DNA of 64,000 nucleotides from Butyricimonas faecihominis (GTDB taxonomy: Bacteria > Bacteroidota > Bacteroidia > Bacteroidales > Marinifilaceae), in NCBI RefSeq assembly GCF_033096445.1, contig NZ_AP028155.1, positions 2,175,880 through 2,239,879 of the forward strand. Direction: 5' to 3'. The notes under the pieces were generated by a model. That model saw nothing but the letters and a program-made list of their open reading frames with translations, did no database searches and was not told the origin of the DNA. Shown piece after piece: positions 56,619 to 64,000 of the stretch. Numbering within the stretch: the first letter of the stretch is position 1; each line of letters starts with the position of its first letter. The position numbers were made by a program, and so were the translations under genes.

Positions 56619-56636
56619 ATTAAACGAACGTTTAAT
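56619..56636. promoter_or_regulatory. Palindrome ATTAAACGAACGTTTAAT
   Basis: It has perfect 8-bp arms around AA, about 130 bases upstream of the candidate sRNA promoter. It is the cleanest member of the motif class found also at 12646, 12752 and 56766. Confidence 0.5.
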
Positions 56637-56726
56637 AAAAATTCATTTCATCCATACCTAACAAATATAATAATTTTTTAATAACCTGTGAATTGTTGAT
56701 ACACAGATTCAAAAAAAAGAAATGAT

Positions 56727-56783
56727 TTGTGAGAATTTGGCGAAATTTGTTTATATTTGAGTGGCATTAAACGTTGGTTTAAT
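56727..56783 (+). promoter_or_regulatory. Promoter with start-site palindrome for candidate sRNA
   Basis: TTG (56727-56729), 22 bases, TATATTTG (56752-56759), then six bases, then ATTAAACGTTGGTTTAAT (56766-56783). The palindrome would overlap the transcription start, as in the sigma-factor promoter. Confidence 0.5.
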
Positions 56784-56915
56784 GATATAGAAGGATTAAT
56801 GTAGCCTTTAGAAATTCAGAGTCCGCCTCTATGGTTGCAAATTGTATGTGAAAGAACATGTTACATTCCCATCGGCATCGCTTAGGCGATGCCGGGGATA
56901 TGTTCAATTCTTTTA
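56766..56915 (+). ncRNA. Candidate small RNA
   Basis: A promoter-like sequence directs transcription into about 150 bases without a usable reading frame. They end in a strong hairpin (CGGCATCGC-TTAG-GCGATGCCG, 56873-56894) and a TTCTTTT stretch near 56906. I recognise no known RNA family. Support is only the arrangement of signals; a decayed gene is the alternative. Confidence 0.3.
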
Positions 56916-56929
56916 AACAAAAATCCTGT

Positions 56930-57373
56930 TTACCCGCAAAAATTCGGAATTTCGGCTAACATTTGAAATTTTCCATTCCCGGAGATCTCCCCGCAAAAAT
57001 GCAAGCACCCGTTCGTAATCGCGATAAAACGAGCTGCAATGGACAGATTATACTGGAATGCCTGATCGAAGACAGCCTGCGATAACGCCACGGAAGGCGC
57101 TTTACACTCCACGATCAAGTAAGGGTTCGCCTGCCTGTCATAACACACCAGATCAAAACGCCTTTTCATGCCGCACACTTGAATCTCTTTCTCGACGGCA
57201 ATCAACTGGGCGGGATAACCTTTACTCTCGATCAAAAAATGAATAAAATGCTGCCTCACCCACTCTTCCGGGGTCAAAACGACGTACCTTTTCCGAATCA
57301 TATCGAAAATCCAGATCTGCCCGTTCTGCTTTTTCACCTTGTACTCGAAAGGAGGTAAGTTCAAACTTTTCAC
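56930..57373 (-). CDS. HsdR N-terminal-type (PD-(D/E)XK) domain protein
   Basis: This 147-residue stand-alone protein of the HSDR_N_2 type has a nuclease core visible as RRFDLVCYDRQANPYLIVECKA (in two parts: RRFDLVCYD and LIVECKA), giving the D...ExK triad near 73 and 87-89. It also has the opening VRQHFIHFLIESKGYPAQLI. Such small proteins are widespread in Bacteroidota, often beside housekeeping genes, and are not proven restriction enzymes. It begins 4 bases after queA ends, so it is co-transcribed with it. Confidence 0.87.
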   Translation of the reverse strand: MKSLNLPPFEYKVKKQNGQIWIFDMIRKRYVVLTPEEWVRQHFIHFLIESKGYPAQLIAVEKEIQVCGMKRRFDLVCYDRQANPYLIVECKAPSVALSQAVFDQAFQYNLSIAARFIAITNGCLHFCGEISGNGKFQMLAEIPNFCG

Positions 57374-57377
57374 GCAA

Positions 57378-58637
57378 TCACTTTTTATCTTTTCTTACTT
57401 TCAAAAAACTACTATCACCATAACTCAAAAAACGGAAATCATGAGCCAAGGCGTAATCATACACTTTGTGCCAATCTTCCCCGATAGCCGCCGCAACCAA
57501 TAATAATAACGTACTCTGTGGCTGATGGAAATTAGTAAACATCGCCGTGATCACCCGGTACGAATAGCCGGGAACAATAATAATCGTGGTCTTAGCCTTC
57601 AACAATTCGACATCTCGTTCATCGAACCACCCCAGCAAGGCAGTCATAGACTCTTTCAACGAGTAACCGGAAGGCAAGTCGTAAGCCTCCCACTGTCCCA
57701 GAGAACTGAAATCCTCATCTCCCAAAATTCGTTTCACGCCCATCCAGTAAAGGCTTTCCAGCGTACGGACGGATGTCGTTCCCACGGCAATAATATTTTC
57801 CGGGTGAGTACACAGATGCTCCACGACTTCCCGCCGAACAGAAATATGTTCCGTGTGCATATCGTGGCCCCCGATCGTCTCGCTTTTCACGGGACGAAAC
57901 GTCCCGGCCCCCACGTGCAAGGTCAGCTCCTCGATCGTTATCCCTTTTTCCCGCAAGGCTTTCAACACGGGGACGCTGAAATGCAACCCGGCCGTCGGGG
58001 CTGCCACCGATCCTTCATTTTTGGAATACACCGTTTGATAGCGAATCTTGTCATCCTCTTCCGACTCCCGGTTCAAGTATGGTGGGATCGGGATACGTCC
58101 GCAACACTCTAGCACTTCACTGAAACTGGCCGGGGCATCCCAAGTAAATTCCACGATAACATCATTCTCTTCCCGAAGTTTCCGCGTCGCGGCCAACTGA
58201 TACTCTTTCCCCTCAAACCGGTAATGACAAAAAATCGTTCCCTCTTTCCATTTCTTCAAATTTCCGACCATACATTTCCACTCGCACTTCCCGTAAGCGG
58301 CAAAGCTCTGCACGTAGTCCGAGGGCCGGTAAGGTTCCAAACAGAAAACCTCGATCATGGCTCCCGTGACCTTCTGAAAAAGAATCCGGGCATAGATCAC
58401 CTTCGTGTTGTTAAACACCAACATCTTCCCGGCATCAAGAATTTCCGGCACCTCGTAAAAATGCCTCTCGTCAATCCTACCCTCGTCATAAATCAACAAC
58501 TTCGACGCCTCCCGGTTTTCCAGTGGAAACTTGGCAATCCGTTCGTCGGGTAAATCATACGTGTAATCCTCGATCCTAATTTCTTTTAGCTTTTCTACCA
58601 TTTCACGAGAATTTTCGATCGCTATTTTTTTTGTCAT
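57378..58637 (-). CDS. queA: QueA-type S-adenosylmethionine:tRNA ribosyltransferase-isomerase
   Basis: This 419-residue cytosolic enzyme transfers the ribosyl moiety of SAM to 7-aminomethyl-7-deazaguanine in tRNA to form epoxyqueuosine. It shows YDLPDERIAKFPLENREASKLL, MLVFNNTKVIYARI, SVAAPTAGLHFS, LTLHVGAGTFRPV and MFTNFHQPQSTLLLLVAA. It is longer than the 340-350 residues usual for QueA, because of an N-terminal extension and an insert typical of a Bacteroidota branch. A start at the Met of MVEKL is possible. Confidence 0.93.
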   Translation of the reverse strand: MTKKIAIENSREMVEKLKEIRIEDYTYDLPDERIAKFPLENREASKLLIYDEGRIDERHFYEVPEILDAGKMLVFNNTKVIYARILFQKVTGAMIEVFCLEPYRPSDYVQSFAAYGKCEWKCMVGNLKKWKEGTIFCHYRFEGKEYQLAATRKLREENDVIVEFTWDAPASFSEVLECCGRIPIPPYLNRESEEDDKIRYQTVYSKNEGSVAAPTAGLHFSVPVLKALREKGITIEELTLHVGAGTFRPVKSETIGGHDMHTEHISVRREVVEHLCTHPENIIAVGTTSVRTLESLYWMGVKRILGDEDFSSLGQWEAYDLPSGYSLKESMTALLGWFDERDVELLKAKTTIIIVPGYSYRVITAMFTNFHQPQSTLLLLVAAAIGEDWHKVYDYALAHDFRFLSYGDSSFLKVRKDKK

Positions 58638-58738
58638 TCGGCAATAATATCTTACTTTTAAGGCTGCAAAAGTAATGATAAATAACGAAAAAAAAGGAAA
58701 TGGGATACTCCATTCTCAAATTTCCCAACCGACATATT

Positions 58739-59515
58739 ATGAGCATGAAAACAAAAAAAGATATAGTGGAGGATTGGCTGCCCCGGTACACGGGACGGGC
58801 CTTGGAAGATTTTTCAAAACACATCATCCTGACTAACTTTGATTACTACCTAGATCTGTTCGCTGAAAAATACAATGCTCCTATCATTGGCGAGAATAAA
58901 AATATGCCCAACGTTTCGCACGACGGGATCACCATGATTAACTTCGGAATGGGTAGCGCCAACGCCGCCACCGTTCTAGACTTGCTTTCCGCCATAGAAC
59001 CAGAGGCCGTGCTATTTATCGGGAAATGCGGGGGACTAAAAGCCAAACACCACGAGGGGGACTACATCCTTCCTATTGCCGCCATTAAAGGCGAGGGTAC
59101 ATCCAACGACTACATGCCGAAAGAAGTCCCTTCCCTACCCTCTTTCAGCGTTCAGAAAGCCTGTTCAAAAATAATCACGAATCATGACAGGCAATATTAC
59201 ACGGGAGTGGTGTATACCACCAACCGACGAGTATGGGAATTCGACGAGAATTTCAAAGAATACTTGATAAAAACACGGGCGCTGGCCGTGGACATGGAAA
59301 CCGCCACGATTTTCACCGTCGGGTTCGCCAACCGTATTCCGACGGGAGCTTTATTGCTAATATCAGACAGGCCCATGATTTCCGACGGCATAAAAACGTC
59401 TGAATCAGACAAAATCGTCACGCAAAATTTCGTCCGGCAACATCTCGATATTGGCATTGAAACCATGCAATACATCAAGGATAAAAATTATTCCATGAGG
59501 CATCTCATTTTTTAA
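58739..59515 (+). CDS. amn: AMP nucleosidase
   Basis: This 258-residue enzyme of the nucleoside phosphorylase fold hydrolyses AMP to adenine and ribose 5-phosphate, adjusting adenylate pools. Markers are INFGMGSANAATVLDLL, AVLFIGKCGGLK, DYILPIAAIKGEGTS and LAVDMETATIF, with the catalytic Asp in LLISDRP. I chose the ATG at 58739, because the 13 extra upstream codons are not family-like. It is the short form common in Bacteroidota, which lacks the N-terminal regulatory domain of the E. coli enzyme. Confidence 0.92.
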   Translation: MSMKTKKDIVEDWLPRYTGRALEDFSKHIILTNFDYYLDLFAEKYNAPIIGENKNMPNVSHDGITMINFGMGSANAATVLDLLSAIEPEAVLFIGKCGGLKAKHHEGDYILPIAAIKGEGTSNDYMPKEVPSLPSFSVQKACSKIITNHDRQYYTGVVYTTNRRVWEFDENFKEYLIKTRALAVDMETATIFTVGFANRIPTGALLLISDRPMISDGIKTSESDKIVTQNFVRQHLDIGIETMQYIKDKNYSMRHLIF

Positions 59516-59552
59516 ATATTATGTCGTATTTTCGTTGTCAAATTAATTACAT

Positions 59553-59990
59553 ATGCTGAAGGGACTATTTTACATCTTCTTAGGGATCATTCTTGCCTGT
59601 TCATGTGACAGCAAAAGTAAAAAACAGGATGGGCAGGAAGTAAATACCCCAACGAGCGTGAATGATTCCAATGCCATTGCCAAAATTGAATTCCCTCAAA
59701 AATCATTCAACTTTGGTGACCTGCAAGAAGGAGAAATCGTCACGCACACGTTCCGTTTCAAAAACACGGGGACCAAAAGTCTTGTTATTCTCAACGTGGA
59801 GGCTAGTTGTGGCTGCACCACGCCCAAGTATGACAAAAAACCGATCCCGCCGGGAGGAGAAGGAAAAATCGAGGTTGAATTTAACTCTTCGGGCAGATAT
59901 GGTAAACAATACAAAGTAATTAATATCTTTGCAAACGTTCCGGAAAAAGTGATTGAACTAAAAATAATCGCAAATATCAAGAATAAATAA
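59553..59990 (+). CDS. DUF1573 lipoprotein
   Basis: This 145-residue lipoprotein (LACSCDSK, Cys at 17 or 19) has one MSP/ASPM-Hydin-like beta-sandwich (about 45-140). The signature is FNFGDLQEGEIVTHTFRFKN, EASCGCTTPKYDKKPIPPGG and EGKIEVEFNSSGRYG. The function is unknown. Its position in front of yajC, ybbR and coaE is conserved in Bacteroidota, which hints at an envelope or secretion-linked task. It has a 12-base gap to yajC. Confidence 0.92.
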   Translation: MLKGLFYIFLGIILACSCDSKSKKQDGQEVNTPTSVNDSNAIAKIEFPQKSFNFGDLQEGEIVTHTFRFKNTGTKSLVILNVEASCGCTTPKYDKKPIPPGGEGKIEVEFNSSGRYGKQYKVINIFANVPEKVIELKIIANIKNK

Positions 59991-60002
59991 AAAAGTAAAT
60001 TT

Positions 60003-60323
60003 ATGAACACAATTTTCATGTTAACATTACAACAAACTGCTACACAAGGTAACGCTTTCATGCAATTCTTACCCCTTATTCTTATTGTCGTTGTATTCTG
60101 GTTCTTCATGATCAGACCCCAGATGAAAAGACAAAAAGAATTGAAAAAATACCGGGATGAATTGAAAAAAGGCGACAAAATCATGACAACCGGGGGAATC
60201 TTCGGAAAAATTGTCGAGATCAACGACTTTACCGTTATCATTGAAGTAGAAAGTCAAGCCAGATTAAAAGTAAGCAAGGAAGCCATCGTGAAAGACATGA
60301 CGGACGTTCCGGCTAGCAAATAA
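60003..60323 (+). CDS. yajC: Preprotein translocase subunit YajC
   Basis: This 106-residue accessory of SecDF has one membrane helix (about 22-40, LILIVVVFWFFMIRPQMKR), with the hallmark FFMIRPQ. The following cytoplasmic beta-domain has GDKIMTTGGIFGKIVEINDF. The likely start is the Met at 60003 or the second Met six codons later. It is separated from the YbbR-like gene by a word-repeat cluster that could weaken or buffer downstream expression. Confidence 0.95.
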   Translation: MNTIFMLTLQQTATQGNAFMQFLPLILIVVVFWFFMIRPQMKRQKELKKYRDELKKGDKIMTTGGIFGKIVEINDFTVIIEVESQARLKVSKEAIVKDMTDVPASK

Positions 60324-60413
60324 TTTTAGTTACAGGTTACAAGTTCGCCAGTTACAAGTTTCATTCTTTGTAACCTGCAACTTGTAACCTGCAACTTGTA
60401 ACTCTTCCAGTAT
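60324..60413. repeat. Word-repeat cluster (GTTACAAGTT / AACTTGTAAC)
   Basis: Two forward words (GTTACAAGTT near 60336 and 60352) face three complements (GTAACCTGCAACTTGTAAC and repeats) to 60403. It is a hairpin-capable array within an operon. Confidence 0.7.
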
Positions 60414-61403
60414 ATGCGTGGTCTTATCGGTAAAATACTAGGCTATTTCGGTGCATCCCATGAATTACACATCAAACGTAATGTAGTCACGTACGGGGTA
60501 TGCGTTATCATCGCGACTGTGCTATGGTTTTTAAACGCATTGAATAAAGAATATACCACGGAAATCACCTACCCGATAAAATACATGGATCTCCCCAAAG
60601 GAAAGCTACTCGTTTCCGAACCACCCAAAGAGATGACGTTGGCTATAAAGGCCCACGGTTTCGCCTTGCTGCGTTACAGCATCAGCACCTCTTTTCTACC
60701 GATCGTGCTTAACGTGAACTCGTTACTGGACAAAAAAGACCAGTTGGAATACACGGTAAACACGTCAGAGATAAAAGAGCGGATCAGCGCCCAGTTGAAC
60801 ACGGACATCCAGCTAATCTCCATTAAACCGGAAAGTATCACATTTCAGTTCTCCCGGTTCGAAAGTAAAAGAGTTCCGGTAATTCCCCGGGTCGATTACA
60901 CGTTGAAACGGCAGTACATGTTGAAAAACGATATTTCCGTTACCCCCGATTACGTGGACATCAGTGGACCGGCCTCCATTCTTGACACGCTAAAAGCGGT
61001 GTACACGGAACCGATCTCTTTAAAAAACCTCTCGAAAGACGTGACCAAAACCGTATCGTTTGAGGAAATCTACGGAACCCAGATCAATGAAAATGACGCT
61101 AAAGTCAAGGTCGAAGTGGAACGATTCACGGAATCTAAAAAAACAGTACCCCTCGTCGTTAAAAATCTCCCGGACTCACTCTTGATCCGCCTGTTCCCTC
61201 ACGCCATTGACGTGACATTTGACGTGGGATTAAGCCGCTATGAAGTAGTTTCCGACACCAGTTTCTCTTTCTACGTGGATTACAACCAAATCAAGAACAA
61301 CCCGGCATCCTTGAAAATCCAAATCGAGCGCTCTCCCCGTCACATAAAAGACTTGGTATTCACCCCGGAAACCGTCGAGTATCTTATCGAAAAGAAAAAA
61401 TAA
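60414..61403 (+). CDS. YbbR/CdaR-like domain protein
   Basis: This 329-residue membrane-anchored protein has a short basic cytosolic tail, one helix (about 24-43, VVTYGVCVIIATVLWFLNAL) and a long exported part with YbbR-like beta-domains (DYVDISGPASILDTLKAVYT is the clearest repeat). In Firmicutes CdaR controls the c-di-AMP cyclase CdaA, but no cyclase gene is adjacent here, so the role is open. Its stop is 4 bases before coaE. Confidence 0.85.
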   Translation: MRGLIGKILGYFGASHELHIKRNVVTYGVCVIIATVLWFLNALNKEYTTEITYPIKYMDLPKGKLLVSEPPKEMTLAIKAHGFALLRYSISTSFLPIVLNVNSLLDKKDQLEYTVNTSEIKERISAQLNTDIQLISIKPESITFQFSRFESKRVPVIPRVDYTLKRQYMLKNDISVTPDYVDISGPASILDTLKAVYTEPISLKNLSKDVTKTVSFEEIYGTQINENDAKVKVEVERFTESKKTVPLVVKNLPDSLLIRLFPHAIDVTFDVGLSRYEVVSDTSFSFYVDYNQIKNNPASLKIQIERSPRHIKDLVFTPETVEYLIEKKK

Positions 61404-61407
61404 TCCC

Positions 61408-62007
61408 ATGCTAAAAATTGGTTTGACAGGAGGCATCGGAAGTGGAAAATCCACGATAGCTAAAATTATCGAGACATTGGGGTACCCCGTGTATATTAGT
61501 GACTCCAAGGCATCCGAGCTAATCAACCGGGATGAAGAAATCAAGAAACATTTAACCGAGCTATTCGGCAAAGACATTTACCAGCCCGACGGGTATCTGG
61601 ATAAAAAACGGCTGGCAACAATCATATTCAATGATAAAGAGGCGATCAAGCAAGTAAATGGCATTGTTCATCCTGCCGTAACACGGGATTTCATGACGTG
61701 GTGTTCGGCACAACGACGCCCGTTTCTATTCTTCGAATCGGCCATTCTGTTCGAAGCAAAACTCGAACACCTTTTTGATTACATTATTCTAATCTCGACA
61801 GACTTGGAAACCCGCGTGGAACGGGTGATCTCAAGAGACGCTACCACCCGGGAGAAAGTGATTGAACGTATCAACAATCAAATGCCCGATGAAATAAAAC
61901 AATCGAAATCGGATTTCGTAATTTACAACAATAATGATGACAAGGTGATAAAACAAATCCTTTCCATCATTCATCAATTAAACAATATTCATTCAAAACA
62001 AGCATAA
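61408..62007 (+). CDS. coaE: Dephospho-CoA kinase
   Basis: This 199-residue cytosolic kinase carries out the last step of coenzyme A synthesis. It has the P-loop GLTGGIGSGKSTIAK (5-19), followed by VYISDSKASELINRD, GYLDKKRLATIIF and FFESAILFEAKLEHLFDYII, with ATP-lid Arg residues in SRDATTREK. Length is normal. It is part of the yajC-ybbR-coaE set and is followed 1 base later by the TerB/DnaJ protein. Confidence 0.96.
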   Translation: MLKIGLTGGIGSGKSTIAKIIETLGYPVYISDSKASELINRDEEIKKHLTELFGKDIYQPDGYLDKKRLATIIFNDKEAIKQVNGIVHPAVTRDFMTWCSAQRRPFLFFESAILFEAKLEHLFDYIILISTDLETRVERVISRDATTREKVIERINNQMPDEIKQSKSDFVIYNNNDDKVIKQILSIIHQLNNIHSKQA

Positions 62008-62008
62008 T

Positions 62009-62743
62009 ATGGCAAAATACGGAAAATGGATCGGAGCTGGTTTAGGTTTTGTCATGGGAGGTCCCATCGGAGCCTTGTTCGGTTACTTCATCGGTTCCAC
62101 GTTCGACACGGCAACAGTTGTAACATCCGGCCCGGCGAACGATCCGGGTACCCGCCCCACGGGAAGAGGTGACTTTTTGCTGAGCCTTGTCGTCTTGGCA
62201 ACAGCCTTGATGAAAGCCGACGGGAAAGTGACCCGCAATGAACTGGACTACGTGAAAAAGTTCTTCCGGGATAATTTCGGGCTGGAAGGAGAACGAGAGG
62301 CCTTGACGATTATCAAGGACCTATTGAACAAAAACATCGAGGTGGATCAAGTTTGCACCCAGATCCGCATGAACATGAACGTCTATTCCCGTACACAATT
62401 ATTATATTTCCTGTTCGGACTGGCCAAGGCCGACGGAACGGTATGTAAACACGAAATTTCCCTGCTGGATAAAATAGCTAATTTACTGGGAATTGATTCA
62501 ACCACGTACCAGTCAATCAAAGCCATGTACTATGACGATTTGGATTCTGCTTACAGCATCCTAGGCATCACGTCCTCCGCTACCGACGAGGAAGTGAAAA
62601 AAGCTTACCGGAAAATGGCTATCGAAAACCACCCGGACAAAGTCGGGTACATGGGAGAAGATATTCGCAAGGCTGCCGAGAAGAAATTCATGGCCATCAA
62701 CGAGGCTTACGAGAAAATCAAAAAACAACGGGGCATCAATTAG
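62009..62743 (+). CDS. TerB-J-domain protein (DjlA-like)
   Basis: This 244-residue protein starts with a glycine-rich membrane-interacting segment (WIGAGLGFVMGGPIGALFG). A TerB-like helical domain (about 55-160, with VVLATALMKADGKVTRNELDYV) is followed by a C-terminal J domain (about 177-244) with YRKMAIENHPDKV, whose HPD loop stimulates DnaK. The arrangement matches DjlA, a co-chaperone at the inner membrane. It ends the 59553-62743 operon. Confidence 0.9.
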   Translation: MAKYGKWIGAGLGFVMGGPIGALFGYFIGSTFDTATVVTSGPANDPGTRPTGRGDFLLSLVVLATALMKADGKVTRNELDYVKKFFRDNFGLEGEREALTIIKDLLNKNIEVDQVCTQIRMNMNVYSRTQLLYFLFGLAKADGTVCKHEISLLDKIANLLGIDSTTYQSIKAMYYDDLDSAYSILGITSSATDEEVKKAYRKMAIENHPDKVGYMGEDIRKAAEKKFMAINEAYEKIKKQRGIN

Positions 62744-62783
62744 TCGGGTAGAGTGGATTGAAATTAAAAAAATAAATATTTCA

Positions 62784-62818
62784 TTGCTTTTACTTTTAAA
62801 CATTGATTCGTACTTTTG
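62784..62818 (+). promoter_or_regulatory. Promoter of the DUF5606 gene
   Basis: TACTTTTG (62811-62818) is a consensus -7 box. The nearest TTG (62784-62786) is 24 bases upstream, slightly far. Confidence 0.5.
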
Positions 62819-62851
62819 CCCACCAATAACAAAACACAAAAAGAAAGAAAT

Positions 62852-63262
62852 ATGTTGAAAGAAATTTTATCCATATCAGGAAAACCCGGGTTATTCAAAT
62901 TAATCAATAACACCGCAAATGCCTTGATTGTAGAATCATTACTTGACGGGAAACGCTTTCCTGCATATTCTAATGCTAAAATTATCGCCCTCGAAGATAT
63001 TTCAATTTACACGGAAGATGAAGACATGCCTCTGAAAACCGTGTTCAAACGTATGTACGAAAAAGAAGAGGGGAAACCGGCTATCAATCACAAAGAATCA
63101 TCCGCCGCGATCACGAATTATATAGAATCTGTCATCCCGGAATATGATGCAGATCGCGTTTACGTTTCAGACATGCGGAAAATGATCCAATGGTATAATT
63201 TATTACTAGACAAAAATCTTTTGAACTTCGACGAACCGGAAGAAGAAAAGAAAGAAGAATAA
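62852..63262 (+). CDS. DUF5606 domain protein
   Basis: This 136-residue soluble protein opens MLKEILSISGKPGLFKLIN, typical of DUF5606. It continues with ALIVESLLDGKRFPAYSNAK, ISIYTEDEDMPLKTVFKRMY and ends with an acidic/Lys tail. Function unknown; it is widespread and single-copy in Bacteroidota. The start at 62852 is supported by conservation of the opening residues; 12 upstream codons are excluded because they overlap the -7 box. Confidence 0.9.
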   Translation: MLKEILSISGKPGLFKLINNTANALIVESLLDGKRFPAYSNAKIIALEDISIYTEDEDMPLKTVFKRMYEKEEGKPAINHKESSAAITNYIESVIPEYDADRVYVSDMRKMIQWYNLLLDKNLLNFDEPEEEKKEE

Positions 63263-63360
63263 GTTTATAAAGTCCATAAAGTTTGTAAGGTTTATAAAGT
63301 TATATCTCTACTAACATAATGAGACTTTATAAACCTTATAAACTTTCAAACTTTACAAAC
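63263..63360. repeat. Word-repeat cluster (TTTATAAAGT / ACTTTATAAA)
   Basis: AAGTTTATAAAGTCC-type words at 63263-63300 face ACTTTATAAACC and CTTTCAAACTTTACAAAC at 63323-63358. It is hairpin-capable and similar in layout to the other clusters. Confidence 0.65.
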
Positions 63361-63373
63361 CCATTATCCCGTC

Positions 63374-64000
63374 ATGGCAAACGACTATTTCCAATTCAAA
63401 CAATTCACCATTCGGCAAGAAAGATGTGCCATGAAAGTCGGCACGGATGGTGTCCTTTTGGGAGCGTGGACTGCTGTAACTCATGCACGACGTTTGCTTG
63501 ATATCGGTACAGGAACCGGACTTATAGCCATCATGGCGGCACAACGCAATCCCGAATTAATTATTGATGCTATTGAAATTGACCCGGCAGCTTTTGAGCA
63601 GGCACGGGAGAATGCGAACAATACATCATGGCGGGAACGTATCCATCTTTTTCAAGGTGAAGTGCAAGCATTTGCACCCCCGCATAAATACGACATCATT
63701 GTTTGTAACCCGCCTTTCTTTATCAATTCTACTAAAAATCCGGAACTCAATCGCACGTTAGCCCGGCATTGCGAAACATTATCACACGAGGATCTTCTCC
63801 AAGTTAGCGACAATTTACTCTTACCGGAAGGCAAACTCTGTGTCATACTACCTGTTAACGAAGCCAAACATTTTATAGAATTAACCCAAGGCAAAAAATG
63901 GTTTGTTAACAAATTATCAACAGTTTACCCCACTCCCGACAAGGCTCCCAAACGTCAACTCATCGAACTCTCGAAAGTAAAAAAACACCTCATAAAAGAT
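63374..64000 (+). CDS. tRNA1(Val) adenine-N6 methyltransferase-like, C-terminus cut by window
   Basis: The 209 codons in the window encode a class I SAM methyltransferase like TrmN6/YfiC, which methylates A37 of tRNA1(Val). The opening FQFKQFTIRQERCAMKVGTDG and LLGAWT is family-typical. SAM motif I is LDIGTGTGLIAIMAAQ (about 43-58), the acidic motif II is IDAIEIDP, and catalytic NPPFF (about 117-121) marks N6-adenine methylation. The start is the ATG at 63374. It lies downstream of the DUF5606 gene, separated by a word-repeat cluster. Confidence 0.93.
   Translation, partial: MANDYFQFKQFTIRQERCAMKVGTDGVLLGAWTAVTHARRLLDIGTGTGLIAIMAAQRNPELIIDAIEIDPAAFEQARENANNTSWRERIHLFQGEVQAFAPPHKYDIIVCNPPFFINSTKNPELNRTLARHCETLSHEDLLQVSDNLLLPEGKLCVILPVNEAKHFIELTQGKKWFVNKLSTVYPTPDKAPKRQLIELSKVKKHLIKD

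Larger units (their letters stand above)
56210..56929. other. 720-bp region with terminator, GC-rich tandem repeat and candidate sRNA
   Basis: This gap lies between convergent gene ends (meaB and the HSDR_N-type gene). It holds a hairpin (56236-56279), a 22-bp tandem repeat (56372-56412), palindromes (56619-56636 and 56766-56783) and a complete promoter-like pair (56727-56759). A hairpin at 56873-56894 completes a possible small RNA. No frame longer than a few codons is credible. Confidence 0.6.

Noticed and set aside
56930-57373. Restriction enzyme linked to the Dnd-like defence operon
   Set aside because: It is 32 kb away, coupled to queA, and belongs to a small HsdR_N family common beside housekeeping genes.

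Overview
The window looks like a chromosome segment from a gut-type member of the Bacteroidales (Bacteroidota). The evidence is a SusC/SusD pair with a FecI/FecR-type sigma/anti-sigma module, fimbrillin-family fimbriae, many Bacteroidota-typical domains (DUF4251, DUF4843, DUF3575, DUF5119, DUF1573, DUF5606), TTG/TAnnTTTG promoters and few Shine-Dalgarno sites. MeaB and PPDK fit a succinate/propionate metabolism. An Odoribacter/Butyricimonas-like lineage is my guess, not something the sequence proves.

Layout. 1-12558 (minus strand) is a polysaccharide-utilisation locus: ECF sigma factor, FecR, SusC with an STN signalling domain, SusD, a DUF4843 lipoprotein, a PKD-like lipoprotein, a GH63-like glycosidase lipoprotein and a GH2 beta-galactosidase cut by the window edge. 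13042-17073 holds an Ig-like secreted protein and an ABC-2 permease/M1-like membrane protein split by an apparent one-base frameshift. 17233-17336 is an inverted, iteron-like repeat. 17776-24937 is an AT-rich five-gene operon built around DNA phosphorothioation: DndC, DndD, a DndE fused to a HerA/FtsK-type ATPase, a ParB-like protein and a terminal protein with a possible nuclease motif. It lacks recognisable DndA, DndB and DndFGH and is the best candidate here for an undescribed system.

25426-34046 carries housekeeping and envelope genes: cytidine deaminase, a LysM glucosaminidase, DUF4199, GT2, an MFS transporter, a FabK/nitronate monooxygenase-like enzyme and an M16 peptidase pair. 34074-36791 has TonB-like proteins and a BlaR1/BlaI pair, with BlaR1-TonB broken by a second one-base frameshift. 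36917-43654 runs DUF4251, SpmAB-like, FolD, Ffh, an ACT-like protein, a PrdX-like deacylase and a radical SAM protein, with unusual word-repeat clusters between genes. PPDK follows at 43922.

47255-54894 is a fimbrial operon (OmpA/DUF3575 protein, DUF5119 lipoprotein, two fimbrillins, a large tip-like protein, an HU protein). Its upstream region contains a near-perfect 22-bp inverted repeat around 128 bp of AT-rich DNA, so phase inversion or paired operators is possible. MeaB, a 720-bp gap with a candidate small RNA, an HsdR_N-type protein, QueA, AMP nucleosidase and the conserved DUF1573-YajC-YbbR-CoaE-TerB/DnaJ cluster follow, then DUF5606 and a TrmN6-type methyltransferase cut by the right edge.

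An 18-bp palindrome (ATTAAACG..CGTTTAAT type) sits just downstream of -7 boxes at the sigma-factor gene and at the candidate sRNA, with a related form at the fimbrial operon, suggesting a shared unknown regulator. No rRNA, tRNA, CRISPR array or complete insertion sequence was seen.
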